Positions 9,253-17,989 of a stretch of 32,342 bases of DNA are shown here, in pieces. The DNA is from Acidobacteriota bacterium (GTDB taxonomy: Bacteria > Acidobacteriota > Terriglobia > Bryobacterales > Bryobacteraceae). Every line of letters starts with the position of its first letter. The stretch's first letter is position 1. Below the pieces are notes generated by a model, which worked only from the letters and a program-made list of their open reading frames with translations, searched no databases and was not told where the DNA came from. The position numbers and the translations under genes were made by a program. The DNA lies in the NCBI GenBank assembly GCA_016871015.1, contig VFZX01000045.1:1-32342 (forward strand), in the 5' to 3' direction.

Positions 9253-11420
9253 CGGGCAGCTACCGTCTGCGTCAGGACCGCCAGCGCGTTCCGGATCAAC
9301 CGCAGCCCGCAATCATCCTCCAACGTGAGGATCGACTCCGGATGGAACTGTACGGCCTCGATCGGAAGCTCGCGGTGCCGCACTCCCATGATCACCCCGT
9401 CGTCGCTCCGGGCAGTCACTTCCAGCTCGGCCGGCAGCCTCTCCGGCAGCGCATACAAAGAATGGTAGCGCCCGACCTTGAACTGCTCCGGCAGCCCCTC
9501 GAATGCGCCCTTGCCGGTGTGGGCTACAGTCGACGGCTTGCCGTGCATCGGATAGTCGAGGACTCCCAATTCTCCCCCGAAAGCCTCAACAATCCCTTGC
9601 AAACCCAGACAAACGCCGAACGTGGGAATCCGGCGCGCGGCCAGCCACCGGACCAGATCCGGAACGCCAAAGTCCGATGGGCGTCCGGGTCCGGGAGAAA
9701 TGAGCACCAGGTCGGGATTGACCTTGCCGATCAGTTCCAGCGGGAATCCGCTGCGGTAGGTGACCACCTCCGCGCCCGTCTGCCGGGCGTAGTTGGCCAG
9801 CGTGTGGATGAAGCAGTCCTCGTTGTCGACCAGGAGCATCCGCAGGCCCTTGCCGGACTGCCCCGGTTCGAACGACGGACGCGGCGCCGCTTCCGGCTGA
9901 GGATGCAGCGCCCGGAAGAAGACCGCGGCTTTGTGGCGCGTTTCCAGCTCCTCGTTTTCGGGAATCGAATCGTAGAGGATCGTCGCCCCCGCCGGATACC
10001 CCGCGATCCCGTTGCGCAGATGGACCGTACGGATCAGGATTCCGGTGTTGATGTCGCCGCTCAACGAGATCATCCCCACCGCGCCGCCGTACCAGCCGCG
10101 GGCGCTCTTTTCGAGATTCTCGATCGCCTGCGCGGCCCACTTCTTAGGCGCGCCGATCACGGTCACGGCCCACATGTGCGTCAGGAATGCATCGAGCGAA
10201 TCGTACTGCGGTTCCAGGATGCCTTCCACATGATCGACCGTATGGAACACGCCTGCGTAGGATTCGATGAGCCTCCGTCCGATCACCTTCACCGAACCGG
10301 GAATGCTGACGCGCGACTTGTCGTTACGGTCGACATCCGTGCACATGGTCAGCTCGGACTCCTCCTTGGCGGACCCGAGCAGCTCGCGGATGTTGTCGGC
10401 GTCGCGCAGTGGATCGCCCGTCCGCCGCGCCGTGCCCGAGATCGGGCAGGTCTCGACCCGCGATCCCTCCACCCGCACGAACATCTCGGGTGAGGCGCCC
10501 ACAAGAGCCTCGTCGCCGAACTGGATCAGGAATTCGTAGGGGCTCGGCGAAGCCTTTTGCACGCGCTGGAACAGCTCGGCCGCGCTGCCCTGATACGGCG
10601 CGCTGAACGTCTGGCGGATGACGACTTCGTAAAAGTCGCCGCGCTTCATGCCCTCCTGCAGCGTGCGGACCTTGGCCATGTACTCTTCGGGCGTGTGGTC
10701 GGAGGTGATGTCGCCAGTGCCGGTTGCTGGCGGTGGAGGGATCCGTTCACCGCCGCGCTCGTGTCCATCGGTGGAGAGGGCCCCGAAACTGAATTCGTAC
10801 TCGAAGCGCTCGATGACCTCCCGCTTGCGGTCGACAAAGTAGATGTCGTCGCACAGGAACAGCCGGAAATCCTTGGCGCCCGTGCGCGGCAGCTTGAGAT
10901 CGATTGGATCGAACTGAAACAGGAGATCGTAGCCGAACGCGCCGATGAGCGCCAGCCGCGAGTCCTCCGGGTTCTTGAATTCTTCGATCAGCGCCCGGAG
11001 TATCGTGAATCCGGACGGCTGCCGGCTGCGCTCTTCTTCCGGGAACAAGCTGGAGAGCCCCTTCAGGGTCCCCTTGAGGCCCCCGCCTTCCCAGCCAAAC
11101 GATTCCCAGTGCGGGTGTTCGTGCAACACGGCGTCGAGCATCCGGCACAGGACCTCGCCCCGTTGATTCAGCGGGCGGAACTCGGCGATCCGGCCCGCGC
11201 CCACGATTTCGAGCGGCGGCATGCTGGAGGCGATGTCCCACCGCGAGTAGCGGCCGGGGAACTCGTAGCCCGAGGAAAGGTAGATGCCCCGGTGGCGGTC
11301 GAGCACGGCTGGCAGGTCGCGCAAACCCCCCTCAAAAGGAACGCTGGACGCCTTGCGGGACACCGTGATCCCATGGGGCGTGACGTAGGACAGCAGGCTC
11401 ATCCGGGTTGAGATCAGCAT
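9249..11420 (-). CDS. trpE(G): Fused anthranilate synthase TrpE-TrpG (component I + glutamine amidotransferase)
   Basis: This 723-residue bifunctional enzyme makes anthranilate from chorismate and glutamine, the first step of tryptophan synthesis. Residues 1-230 hold the TrpE N-terminal domain. The chorismate-binding domain (about 245-505) carries PISGTARRTGD, ELTMCTDVDRND and GGAVGM. The class I amidotransferase domain (about 526-720) has LVDNEDCFIHTLANY, the nucleophile Cys604 in FGVCLGLQG, and His693/Glu695 in QFHPES. Length and architecture match the single-chain rhizobial-type TrpE(G) rather than separate subunits. Phenazine PhzE is the main alternative, but no phenazine genes are present. 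No other trp gene or leader attenuator is visible in the 35 bases upstream. Met7 is a possible alternative start. Confidence 0.92.
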   Translation of the reverse strand: MLISTRMSLLSYVTPHGITVSRKASSVPFEGGLRDLPAVLDRHRGIYLSSGYEFPGRYSRWDIASSMPPLEIVGAGRIAEFRPLNQRGEVLCRMLDAVLHEHPHWESFGWEGGGLKGTLKGLSSLFPEEERSRQPSGFTILRALIEEFKNPEDSRLALIGAFGYDLLFQFDPIDLKLPRTGAKDFRLFLCDDIYFVDRKREVIERFEYEFSFGALSTDGHERGGERIPPPPATGTGDITSDHTPEEYMAKVRTLQEGMKRGDFYEVVIRQTFSAPYQGSAAELFQRVQKASPSPYEFLIQFGDEALVGASPEMFVRVEGSRVETCPISGTARRTGDPLRDADNIRELLGSAKEESELTMCTDVDRNDKSRVSIPGSVKVIGRRLIESYAGVFHTVDHVEGILEPQYDSLDAFLTHMWAVTVIGAPKKWAAQAIENLEKSARGWYGGAVGMISLSGDINTGILIRTVHLRNGIAGYPAGATILYDSIPENEELETRHKAAVFFRALHPQPEAAPRPSFEPGQSGKGLRMLLVDNEDCFIHTLANYARQTGAEVVTYRSGFPLELIGKVNPDLVLISPGPGRPSDFGVPDLVRWLAARRIPTFGVCLGLQGIVEAFGGELGVLDYPMHGKPSTVAHTGKGAFEGLPEQFKVGRYHSLYALPERLPAELEVTARSDDGVIMGVRHRELPIEAVQFHPESILTLEDDCGLRLIRNALAVLTQTVAAR

Positions 11421-11455
11421 AACACGACCTAAAGGTGGTGCTTAGCTCCGGACGG

Positions 11456-12307
11456 CTATTCGAGTAGCGTTTTCCAGGTGGTGGCGACCAGCGCGTGGGT
11501 CACCATCGCCGCGCGGATCGAGGCGGTCCTCAGGTACACTCCGCCGTAGAACAGCCCCGCCACCGAGGCCAGCGCGACTACCTTCCAGTTGGGAAATTTG
11601 TGGGCGTACCAGAGGTGGACCGCGCCAAACGCCAGGCTGCTGATCACCAGCGCGGCGGGCACGCCCCACAACTTCTTCAGGCGCTCGAGCACCACGCCAC
11701 GGAACAGGAACTCCTCGAAGACAGACACCACGAGCAGCAACCCAAGGAACAGCAGTGGCGCTTTCCACGCGATCCCGTTGACAGCCCGGAATTGCCCTGC
11801 TCCGATCAGGTAGGCGGCCAGCGCCAGAACCGGCATGCTCAAAGCGTACGCCGCGGCGCCGGTCCGCCAGTCCGCGGCGCGCGGCAGGAATCCGAAGCTG
11901 AGATGCGAAGTGTCCCGGTGCAGCAGGAACGCGTTGAGCGCCAGCCGGAACCAAAGCAACTGGCCGAGCGCGGAGAGTTCGAGTCCCTCAACCGGACTCG
12001 TATAGACGCGCTTGTGCCATCCGCCGATATAGGCCGCGCCGATGAATGCCAGGTAGACGAACTCCGCCACTGGATGCTTCCAGACCGCAAGCCACCAGAC
12101 TGCTCCGCCGCAAAGCACGGCCAGCAGGGCCAGCGATTCGACGCGGAACTGCCCCGATGGAATGCTGAACAGCAGATACGGGACGATCGCGCTGGCCATC
12201 AGCCGCGCTGGCGTCCACAGTCCGCGCCGGGAAGTCGAAAAAAAGCAGGCCAGCTCGATCAGGAAGGCGGCAAGCAAACTCGCCATGACCGCAGGCGGTA
12301 TACTCAT
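11456..12307 (-). CDS. CPBP-family intramembrane metalloprotease (Abi/CAAX protease-like)
   Basis: From the ATG at 12307 the protein has 283 residues; an upstream ATG at 12349 would add 14. It has about seven hydrophobic segments. The C-terminal half has the CPBP signature: EE-x3-R in FEEFLFRGVVLE, FGAVHLW with a conserved His, and a late RAAMVTHALV with a third conserved His. These Glu and His residues form the metal site in CPBP (type II CAAX prenyl protease/ABI) enzymes, which cleave within membranes; bacterial members have roles in peptide maturation and self-immunity, mostly unknown. The gene precedes trpE(G) by 35 bases in the same direction. Its start overlaps the divergent gene at 12306, and the longer form would overlap it by 44 bases. 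Confidence 0.82.
   Translation of the reverse strand: MSIPPAVMASLLAAFLIELACFFSTSRRGLWTPARLMASAIVPYLLFSIPSGQFRVESLALLAVLCGGAVWWLAVWKHPVAEFVYLAFIGAAYIGGWHKRVYTSPVEGLELSALGQLLWFRLALNAFLLHRDTSHLSFGFLPRAADWRTGAAAYALSMPVLALAAYLIGAGQFRAVNGIAWKAPLLFLGLLLVVSVFEEFLFRGVVLERLKKLWGVPAALVISSLAFGAVHLWYAHKFPNWKVVALASVAGLFYGGVYLRTASIRAAMVTHALVATTWKTLLE
12293..12298 (+). promoter_or_regulatory. Shine-Dalgarno AGGCGG deciding the 12306 start
   Basis: AGGCGG ends 7 bases before the ATG at 12306, which begins a good signal peptide. This favours 12306 over earlier in-frame starts that would run antisense through the CPBP gene. A TATACT at 12299-12304 is too close to the ATG to be the promoter of this start. Confidence 0.45.
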
Positions 12308-13040
12308 GGCAAGAATCGTGTCCACCGCCTTTTGCATCGGAGTTCTCATCCTAGCATCGAGCGTAGCGGCTCAGCCTCCACCGAACCTGGCCAAGCTGGT
12401 GGCTGCGCGCGAGGCCCAGGAGCGCGAGGCCCGGATGAACTACACCTACCGCCAAGAGGTGTTGATCGAGGAGATGGCGCCGCGGGGCGGCCGTGCGGGC
12501 GATTACCGCGAGACCCGCGAGGTGGTCTTCTCGCCCGAAACCGGCCGGATTGAGCGGATGGTGGGCAAGCCGTTCCAGAGCCTGGTCCGGCTGCGGCTCA
12601 CGGACGAGGACTTTCGCGATATCCGCGACGTCCAGCCGTTCCTGTTCACCTCCGAGGACTTGTGGCTCTACGAAACGCGTTTCAAGGGCGAGGAAGCCGC
12701 CGATGGCGTCGACTGCTGGTTGTTGCAGGTCCGGCCGCGCCAGACCCACCAGGGCCAGCGCCTGTTCGACGGCATCTTGTGGGTTGACAAGCGCGACTAC
12801 TCGGTGTTCAAGACCGAAGGAGTGGCTGTCCCCCAGATGTTCTCCAAGCGGGAGGAGAACCTGTTTCCCCGTTTCACCACCTTCCGCGACAAAGTGGACG
12901 GGCACTGGTTTCCGGTCCACACGCATTCCGACGACACGCTTCCGTTCGCCAACGGTCCGCTGCGGATGCGAATGTCGATCAAGTATTTGAACTATCGCAA
13001 GTTCAGCGCCACGTCGAGCGTCACCTTCGACGCCCGCTGA
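12306..13040 (+). CDS. Secreted protein of unknown function
   Basis: The 244-residue product has a signal peptide (MARIVSTAFCIGVLILASSVAA, cleaved near residue 22), so it is periplasmic or outer-membrane associated. The mature part is rich in beta-strand patterns and begins with a charged helix (LAKLVAAREAQEREARMNYTYRQ). Segments such as FDGILWVDKRDYSVFKTEG and DGHWFPVHTHSDDT resemble the strand pairs of the LolA/outer-membrane lipoprotein-sorting fold, where a hydrophobic ligand sits inside a half-barrel. That likeness is weak, and I would call it hypothetical. Its ATG overlaps the divergent CPBP start within CATG. The next gene, amtB, starts 110 bases downstream with its own candidate promoter. 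Confidence 0.72.
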   Translation: MARIVSTAFCIGVLILASSVAAQPPPNLAKLVAAREAQEREARMNYTYRQEVLIEEMAPRGGRAGDYRETREVVFSPETGRIERMVGKPFQSLVRLRLTDEDFRDIRDVQPFLFTSEDLWLYETRFKGEEAADGVDCWLLQVRPRQTHQGQRLFDGILWVDKRDYSVFKTEGVAVPQMFSKREENLFPRFTTFRDKVDGHWFPVHTHSDDTLPFANGPLRMRMSIKYLNYRKFSATSSVTFDAR

Positions 13041-13093
13041 GATCCGGCTGCCCGGGTTTCCAAAAAAAATCTGATCGGCCCGATAAAGAAAAT

Positions 13094-13122
13094 TTGCGAG
13101 ACTCGATCCCCCCAATTTTGAT
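13094..13122 (+). promoter_or_regulatory. Candidate sigma70-type promoter of amtB
   Basis: TTGCGA (13094-13099) and TTTGAT (13117-13122) are separated by 17 bases. They match the -35 and -10 consensus at 4 of 6 positions each and would give a leader of about 20 bases before the ATG at 13151. No sigma54 GG-N10-GC element is visible, although amtB is often sigma54-dependent in Proteobacteria. Confidence 0.35.
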
Positions 13123-13150
13123 AACCTCCCTCTGAAAGCGAGGCTCCGAG

Positions 13151-14510
13151 ATGAAGCTACGACAGCTTTTCCTCGCCGCACTTTGTTGTGCACTGCTCCC
13201 GGCCCAGACGCCGGACGCGGACGCCATGAAGGCGGCGATTCAAGCGGCCCAGTCCGCCGGTGATAATGCGTGGATGCTGGTGAGCGCCGCGCTGGTGCTC
13301 ATGATGACGGGTCCCGGCCTGGCGCTGTTCTACGGCGGTTTGGTGCGCCGCAAGAACGTGCTCAACATCATGGTCCAGAGCTTTGCGATGCAGGCGGTGA
13401 TCACGGTGCTGTGGGCCGTGATCGGCTACAGTCTGGCGTTCGGGGAGGCCTGCCCCTACATGGGCGGGTTCCAATACATATTTCTCAACGGAGTGGGCAC
13501 CGCGCCGAACGGCGACTACGCGGCGACGATCCCGCAGTTGACGTTCATGGTGTACCAGATGATGTTCGCCATCATCACACCCGCGCTGATCACGGGCGCC
13601 TACGCCGAGCGTGTCAAGTTCACGGCGATGCTGCTGTTCAGCGTTCTGTGGACCCTCATTGTCTACATCCCGCTGGCCCATATGATCTGGGGCAAGGGTG
13701 GACTGCTGAACGCCTACCTGGGCGGCAAAATTCCGGTGTTCGATTTCGCCGGCGGCACCGTGGTCCACATCTCGTCGGGAGTCTCGGCGCTGGTGTGCGC
13801 GTTGTACCTGGGCAAGCGGGTCGGATACCCCGATCAGACGCGGCCGCACAGTCTGGTGCTGTGCTTCATCGGCGCCTGCATGCTGTGGGTCGGCTGGTTC
13901 GGGTTCAATGCGGGAAGCGCGCTCGCCGCGTCGGGACTCGCATCAAGCGCTTTTGTCAACACTCATCTCGCCTCGGCCACCGGCGCCATTGGATGGGCGG
14001 TTGCCGAGTGGTACCGCAACGGCCGGCCCAGCGTGCTGGGCATCGTCTCCGGATCCGTCGCGGGACTGGCGACTATCACCCAGTCGTCCGGATTCGTGCA
14101 GCCGCAAGCCGCGATGCTCATCGGTCTCACCGCTGGCATCGTCTGCTACTACATGGTGGCCAAGGTCAAGGACAAGTTCGGCTATGACGATTCGCTCGAC
14201 GCGTTCGGCGTCCACGGGGTAGGAGGCACAATGGGATGCCTGTTCACCGGCGTGTTCGCCACCAACAAGATCAACGACGCATTGAAGGTCAATGGCGTCC
14301 CGGCGCCGCTCGGATGGGTGGACGGAAACTCCGGCCAGATCTTCAATCAGGCGATTGGCGCGGCGATTGGCATCGGACTCGCGATCGTGGGGACCTACCT
14401 GATTCTCAAACTGTGCGACATCCTGGTCGGGCTGCGCGTGGAGCAGCATCAGGAGATTTCCGGGCTCGATGTGAGTCTGCACGGCGAAGAGGGGTACAAT
14501 TTAGAGTCCT

Positions 14511-14512
<2 letters not shown>
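13151..14512 (+). CDS. amtB: Ammonium transporter AmtB
   Basis: This 453-residue Amt/Rh-family channel has an N-terminal signal peptide (about residues 1-19, MKLRQLFLAALCCALLPAQ), as in many bacterial Amt proteins. Eleven transmembrane helices follow. Diagnostic residues are present: the Asp198 segment DFAGGTVVHISSG with the first pore histidine His206, and the second pore histidine His355 in DAFGVHGVGG. The C-terminal cytoplasmic tail (LRVEQHQEISGLDVSLHGEEGY) has the conserved form that contacts the P-II protein. It conducts ammonium when external nitrogen is scarce. The P-II gene begins 12 bases after its stop, supporting direct regulation of the channel. GAGG lies about 8 bases before the ATG. 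Confidence 0.96.
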
Positions 14513-14863
<351 letters not shown>

Positions 14864-14896
14864 CGCTTCCGCCGGTTTCCGCCACTCTTGCCTTTG

Positions 14897-14903
14897 AAGG
14901 AGG
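14897..14903 (+). promoter_or_regulatory. Strong Shine-Dalgarno AAGGAGG deciding a TTG start
   Basis: AAGGAGG ends 6 bases before the TTG at 14910. This near-perfect ribosome-binding site supports the TTG as the real start of the haloperoxidase homologue and argues against a missing upstream signal peptide. Confidence 0.7.
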
Positions 14904-14909
14904 GCGGAA

Positions 14910-16289
14910 TTGAACTCGATTCTGTTCTGGAACGGCGTTGCCCTGGACGCCAACAAAGAAAGCCATTCAAACGGCAACCGCGAAAACACGGGACCGACGC
15001 TGAGCGCGCGTGCGCTGGCTCTCGTCCATTTGGCGATGCATGACGCCTACTTTGGCATCAACACGCCCACAACATTCACCCCATACACGAGCGGATTGCC
15101 AGGCGTCCCGTCTCCGGGAGCGGGAGCATCGGCGGACGCCGCCGTGGCCTCGGCGGCCTACTTCATGCTCACCAAGCTCTTTCCGAGCCAGAAAGCTGCA
15201 TTTGACGCCAAGCTCGCCGCCGCGCCGATGTCCGGTGGCGACGCGTCGAAGGGCCACATGTTCGGTGTCGCCATCGCCAATTTCATCAACAACCTGCGCA
15301 AGGATGATCCGGGGGCCGGCGATGCGGGTTATTCACCCTCAGCCGCACGCGGCGCGCACCGTCCCGACCCGGACAACCCGCAGGGATTCCATGCTCCCTA
15401 CTATGGCGATTCCGCCAAGCTGTTCTCGAGCAACGCGTTCACTCTGGCTCCTCCACCGATGCCAGGCAGTGCGGACTATGCAACCGCGCTCGAACAAGTG
15501 CGGCGGTTGGGGATCAAGCACGGATGGCAGGAAACGGCGGGATCTGCCGCACGGACGCCCGAGCAGACGGTGATCGGTGTGTACTGGGGCTACGACGGCG
15601 CCAACGGCCTTGGCACGCCGCCCCGGCTTTACAATCAGATCGTACTTAAGGTCATGGAGGCGCAGGGAACCACCGACCCGGTGGACCAGTTGCGGCTGCT
15701 CACGATGGCCAACGTGGCGATGGCCGACGCCGGGATCCTGGCGTGGAAGGAAAAGTATCGCTACGACCTGTGGCGTCCGGTGGTCGGGATCCGCGAACAC
15801 GACAGCGGCATGGGTCCACTGGGTTCGGTGCAAGCCGGACCGATGGCCGCCGATTGCGATCCGGCGTGGCTCCCGATGGGCGCTCCGGCGTCGAACTCTT
15901 CGAAGAAGAACTTTACGCCGGACTTCCCTGCCTATCCGTCCGGGCACGCGACGTTTGGCGCGGCTTCCCTGCAGGTGGTCCGGTTATGGTACGGAATCGG
16001 TTCGAAGAATCCCGACATGCTGCTGACGTCGTTTGTCTCCGATGAGTACGACGGCAAGACACGCGACAACGCGGGTACGGCCCGGCCGCGGTACGTCCGC
16101 CACTTCCCCAAAGGACTGTGGGACATGATTCGCGAGAACGGTGAGAGCCGCGTGTACCTGGGAGTCCACTGGATCTTCGATGCGTTCGCGGAAGGCGACC
16201 AGGACAAGTACGACAAGCAAATCGGCGGAGTGCCCCTTGGGCTGTGGATCGCCGAGAGCATCTTCAACAAGAAGATGACACGCGCGTAG
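14910..16289 (+). CDS. Vanadium-dependent haloperoxidase-family protein (PAP2 superfamily)
   Basis: The product has 459 residues. All vanadate-binding residues of the haloperoxidase/acid phosphatase superfamily are present: Lys282 and Arg289 in KYRYDLWRP, Ser344-Gly345-His346 in YPSGHATFG, and Arg414 and His420 in SRVYLGVHW. The 7- and 6-residue spacings equal those of fungal vanadium chloroperoxidase. These enzymes oxidise halide with hydrogen peroxide; bacterial relatives of this subfamily are mostly uncharacterised and some may act as phosphatases. The protein starts at TTG behind a strong ribosome-binding site and shows no signal peptide, which is unusual because many relatives are exported. 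It follows the P-II gene by 46 bases on the same strand, with no evident functional link, and converges with the coiled-coil gene, 6 bases apart. Confidence 0.87.
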   Translation: MNSILFWNGVALDANKESHSNGNRENTGPTLSARALALVHLAMHDAYFGINTPTTFTPYTSGLPGVPSPGAGASADAAVASAAYFMLTKLFPSQKAAFDAKLAAAPMSGGDASKGHMFGVAIANFINNLRKDDPGAGDAGYSPSAARGAHRPDPDNPQGFHAPYYGDSAKLFSSNAFTLAPPPMPGSADYATALEQVRRLGIKHGWQETAGSAARTPEQTVIGVYWGYDGANGLGTPPRLYNQIVLKVMEAQGTTDPVDQLRLLTMANVAMADAGILAWKEKYRYDLWRPVVGIREHDSGMGPLGSVQAGPMAADCDPAWLPMGAPASNSSKKNFTPDFPAYPSGHATFGAASLQVVRLWYGIGSKNPDMLLTSFVSDEYDGKTRDNAGTARPRYVRHFPKGLWDMIRENGESRVYLGVHWIFDAFAEGDQDKYDKQIGGVPLGLWIAESIFNKKMTRA

Positions 16290-16295
16290 TCCGGA

Positions 16296-17090
16296 TCAGC
16301 GGCGGGCGGCGGCCAGCTCCTTTTGGAGACGCGCCGCCTGCGCACCCAACGCCTGCAGTTGCCTGAGGTCGTCCTCGGCCAGTGCAATCGCGCTCTGGAT
16401 ACGGGAAAGGTCGACGCCGGCGGGCAGTTCCGCGCCTCGCACCGCGAGTGAGCGGTACTGGTCCGTCACTTCGCGGTAGCGGCGCTGCAGATTGTTCAGA
16501 TGTAGGTCGCGGCGGCGGCTGAGGTCCTCGATCTCCTCGGCCGCCTTGCGGAGGCGCGCCAAATTGCGGGCGTTCTCTTCCTGCCGGGACAATAACTCAC
16601 GGTTCGATGTCTCGATTCGAACCACGCGCTCGCTCCGTCCCTTCACCTCCGCTTCGAGCGCGGCGTTCACCCGGTTCGCTGTTTCCAGACGGTCTTTCAG
16701 ATCGGTCTCCGCGGCCGCAAGTTTTCGGATCTCAGCTTCGGCGGCTGCGGACTTTTCTTCGAGTTCGTGGATCCGGTTCTCGGCATCCCCGAGGCTCTTC
16801 TGTGCCGTGGCGAGACGGGTCTGCTTCTCATCGGCCAGCTTAACGAGCGCGTCAAGGGTCGCCGTATCTTGCTTGACGATGGTGCGTTCTTCGACCCGCG
16901 TGGAAGGTGCAGGGGGAGCGGGCGCGGGATCGGCGGCTGCTTTCGGCGGCTCAACCGCCGGAGGCGCGGCGGAGATTGCATTCAGGCGCGCGATCTCGGC
17001 GCGCAGCTCTTGCGTCGATGCCGCCTCCTTCCGCCACCGCACGGCAACCACCGCAAGTGCAAGAGCGAGTACAACCGTGAGGATACGCAT
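16296..17090 (-). CDS. Membrane-anchored coiled-coil protein
   Basis: The product has 264 residues. It begins with a hydrophobic helix (about residues 1-18) that is either an uncleaved anchor or a signal peptide. A Pro/Ala-rich linker (about 42-65) follows, and then a long heptad-rich coiled coil (about 75-200) of Leu, Ala, Glu, Lys and Arg. A second short helical pair is near the C-terminus. I recognise no catalytic domain, and a structural or scaffold role is an inference. ATG at 17090 is preferred to a GTG six bases earlier because GGAGG then sits 5 bases upstream. The gene starts 2 bases after the stop of the VWA-like gene, so the barrel, VWA-like and coiled-coil genes form one coupled operon. 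Confidence 0.78.
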   Translation of the reverse strand: MRILTVVLALALAVVAVRWRKEAASTQELRAEIARLNAISAAPPAVEPPKAAADPAPAPPAPSTRVEERTIVKQDTATLDALVKLADEKQTRLATAQKSLGDAENRIHELEEKSAAAEAEIRKLAAAETDLKDRLETANRVNAALEAEVKGRSERVVRIETSNRELLSRQEENARNLARLRKAAEEIEDLSRRRDLHLNNLQRRYREVTDQYRSLAVRGAELPAGVDLSRIQSAIALAEDDLRQLQALGAQAARLQKELAAARR

Positions 17091-17092
17091 GA

Positions 17093-17989
17093 TCACCTCC
17101 GGATCGCGATTCGCTGCCGGTGTTTCAACACACGGCCTTCCGCAGCCAATTCCAAACTCACCTGCCGGACTTTGGTCACCGGCAGTTGGATCTCGGCCGT
17201 GTGCGCGGCGAGAATCCGTTGGAACGTGGATCCCACCGCCGCCGGAATCTCAGCCACCGAACGGCAAAACTCGGCGTTGCCGCCGGTGGAGGCGGCGATC
17301 TCCACCAGCCCTGTCTGATAGGCCTCGTTCAGACGGTCGTTCTGATAGTTCAGATGGACAATGAACAGCGGCGCTTCTGCTACGCTGATCGAGGCCAGGA
17401 GCTGCGAGATCTTCTCCTTGATCAAACCCTCGGGAAACCGGCGGCTCATGTCGCGGGAGTCGCTCGAATTGATCACGGGATTCGTGTAATCCTCCCGGTA
17501 GTTTCCGATCGTGGAATCCGTGACGTAGAGGACGGCGATCCGCACGCTTGCCTTCGCGGTCACCGCATCGGCAATCTGCAGCGCGGTTTCGACTGTACCC
17601 AGCAGACCCGCGCGTCCACTGATGTTCAACGAGCGGATGGTGTCGGCCGCCTTGGCCCGGTCCGGTCCCGGATCGAGCAGGACTTGAAGTCCGTCCTGCG
17701 CGCGCAGGAGTCCGGCGTAGACGTTCGCGGGAAGCTCGTTGATGGAGGCGATCACAGCTTCGCGGGCTGGATCGGCCAGCGCCAGGTCGCCAGCCAGATC
17801 GAGGACGACGAGCAACATCATGTCGTGCCGGGGACCGTGAGCCCGGACCACGCGGGCGGGTTTGCCATCCACCGTTGCCTGGATTGACGTCACAGGGTCG
17901 CCCTCCACCCAATAGGGTACGTGCAGCGTCGTCCGCGGCGGGCCCGCGGCGAACATTGTGGCGGCGGTAAGGAACGTTGCGAGCCGCAT
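17093..17989 (-). CDS. Secreted VWA-like domain protein
   Basis: This 298-residue secreted protein has a short signal peptide (MRLATFLTAATMFAAG). The core (about residues 55-220) follows the von Willebrand factor A fold: a hydrophobic strand MMLLVVLDLAGDLAL, helix, strand VYAGLLRAQ, then VRIAVLYVTDST and APLFIVHLNY. This resembles the VWFA-related proteins widespread in Acidobacteriota. The metal-binding DxSxS motif is replaced by DLAGD, so a standard MIDAS site is missing or altered. These domains usually mediate protein contacts. The ATG shares one base with the stop of the barrel gene (TGATG), with GAGG about 10 bases upstream, so translation is probably coupled. It may be a periplasmic partner of the barrel and coiled-coil proteins; this is inferred from gene order. 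Confidence 0.72.
   Translation of the reverse strand: MRLATFLTAATMFAAGPPRTTLHVPYWVEGDPVTSIQATVDGKPARVVRAHGPRHDMMLLVVLDLAGDLALADPAREAVIASINELPANVYAGLLRAQDGLQVLLDPGPDRAKAADTIRSLNISGRAGLLGTVETALQIADAVTAKASVRIAVLYVTDSTIGNYREDYTNPVINSSDSRDMSRRFPEGLIKEKISQLLASISVAEAPLFIVHLNYQNDRLNEAYQTGLVEIAASTGGNAEFCRSVAEIPAAVGSTFQRILAAHTAEIQLPVTKVRQVSLELAAEGRVLKHRQRIAIRR
17096..17100 (-). promoter_or_regulatory. Shine-Dalgarno GGAGG of the coiled-coil gene
   Basis: On the minus strand GGAGG ends 5 bases before the ATG at 17090 and overlaps the 3' end of the VWA-like gene. It selects ATG over the overlapping GTG at 17096. Confidence 0.55.

Noticed and set aside
9342-10493. Long antisense frame over trpE(G)
   Set aside because: The opposite strand carries a clear anthranilate synthase; the antisense product has no recognisable features.
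13060-13090. Possible terminator ATCGG-C-CCGAT near an A-run
   Set aside because: The stem is only 4-5 pairs with a loop too small to close, and no gene ends on the strand where a T-run follows.
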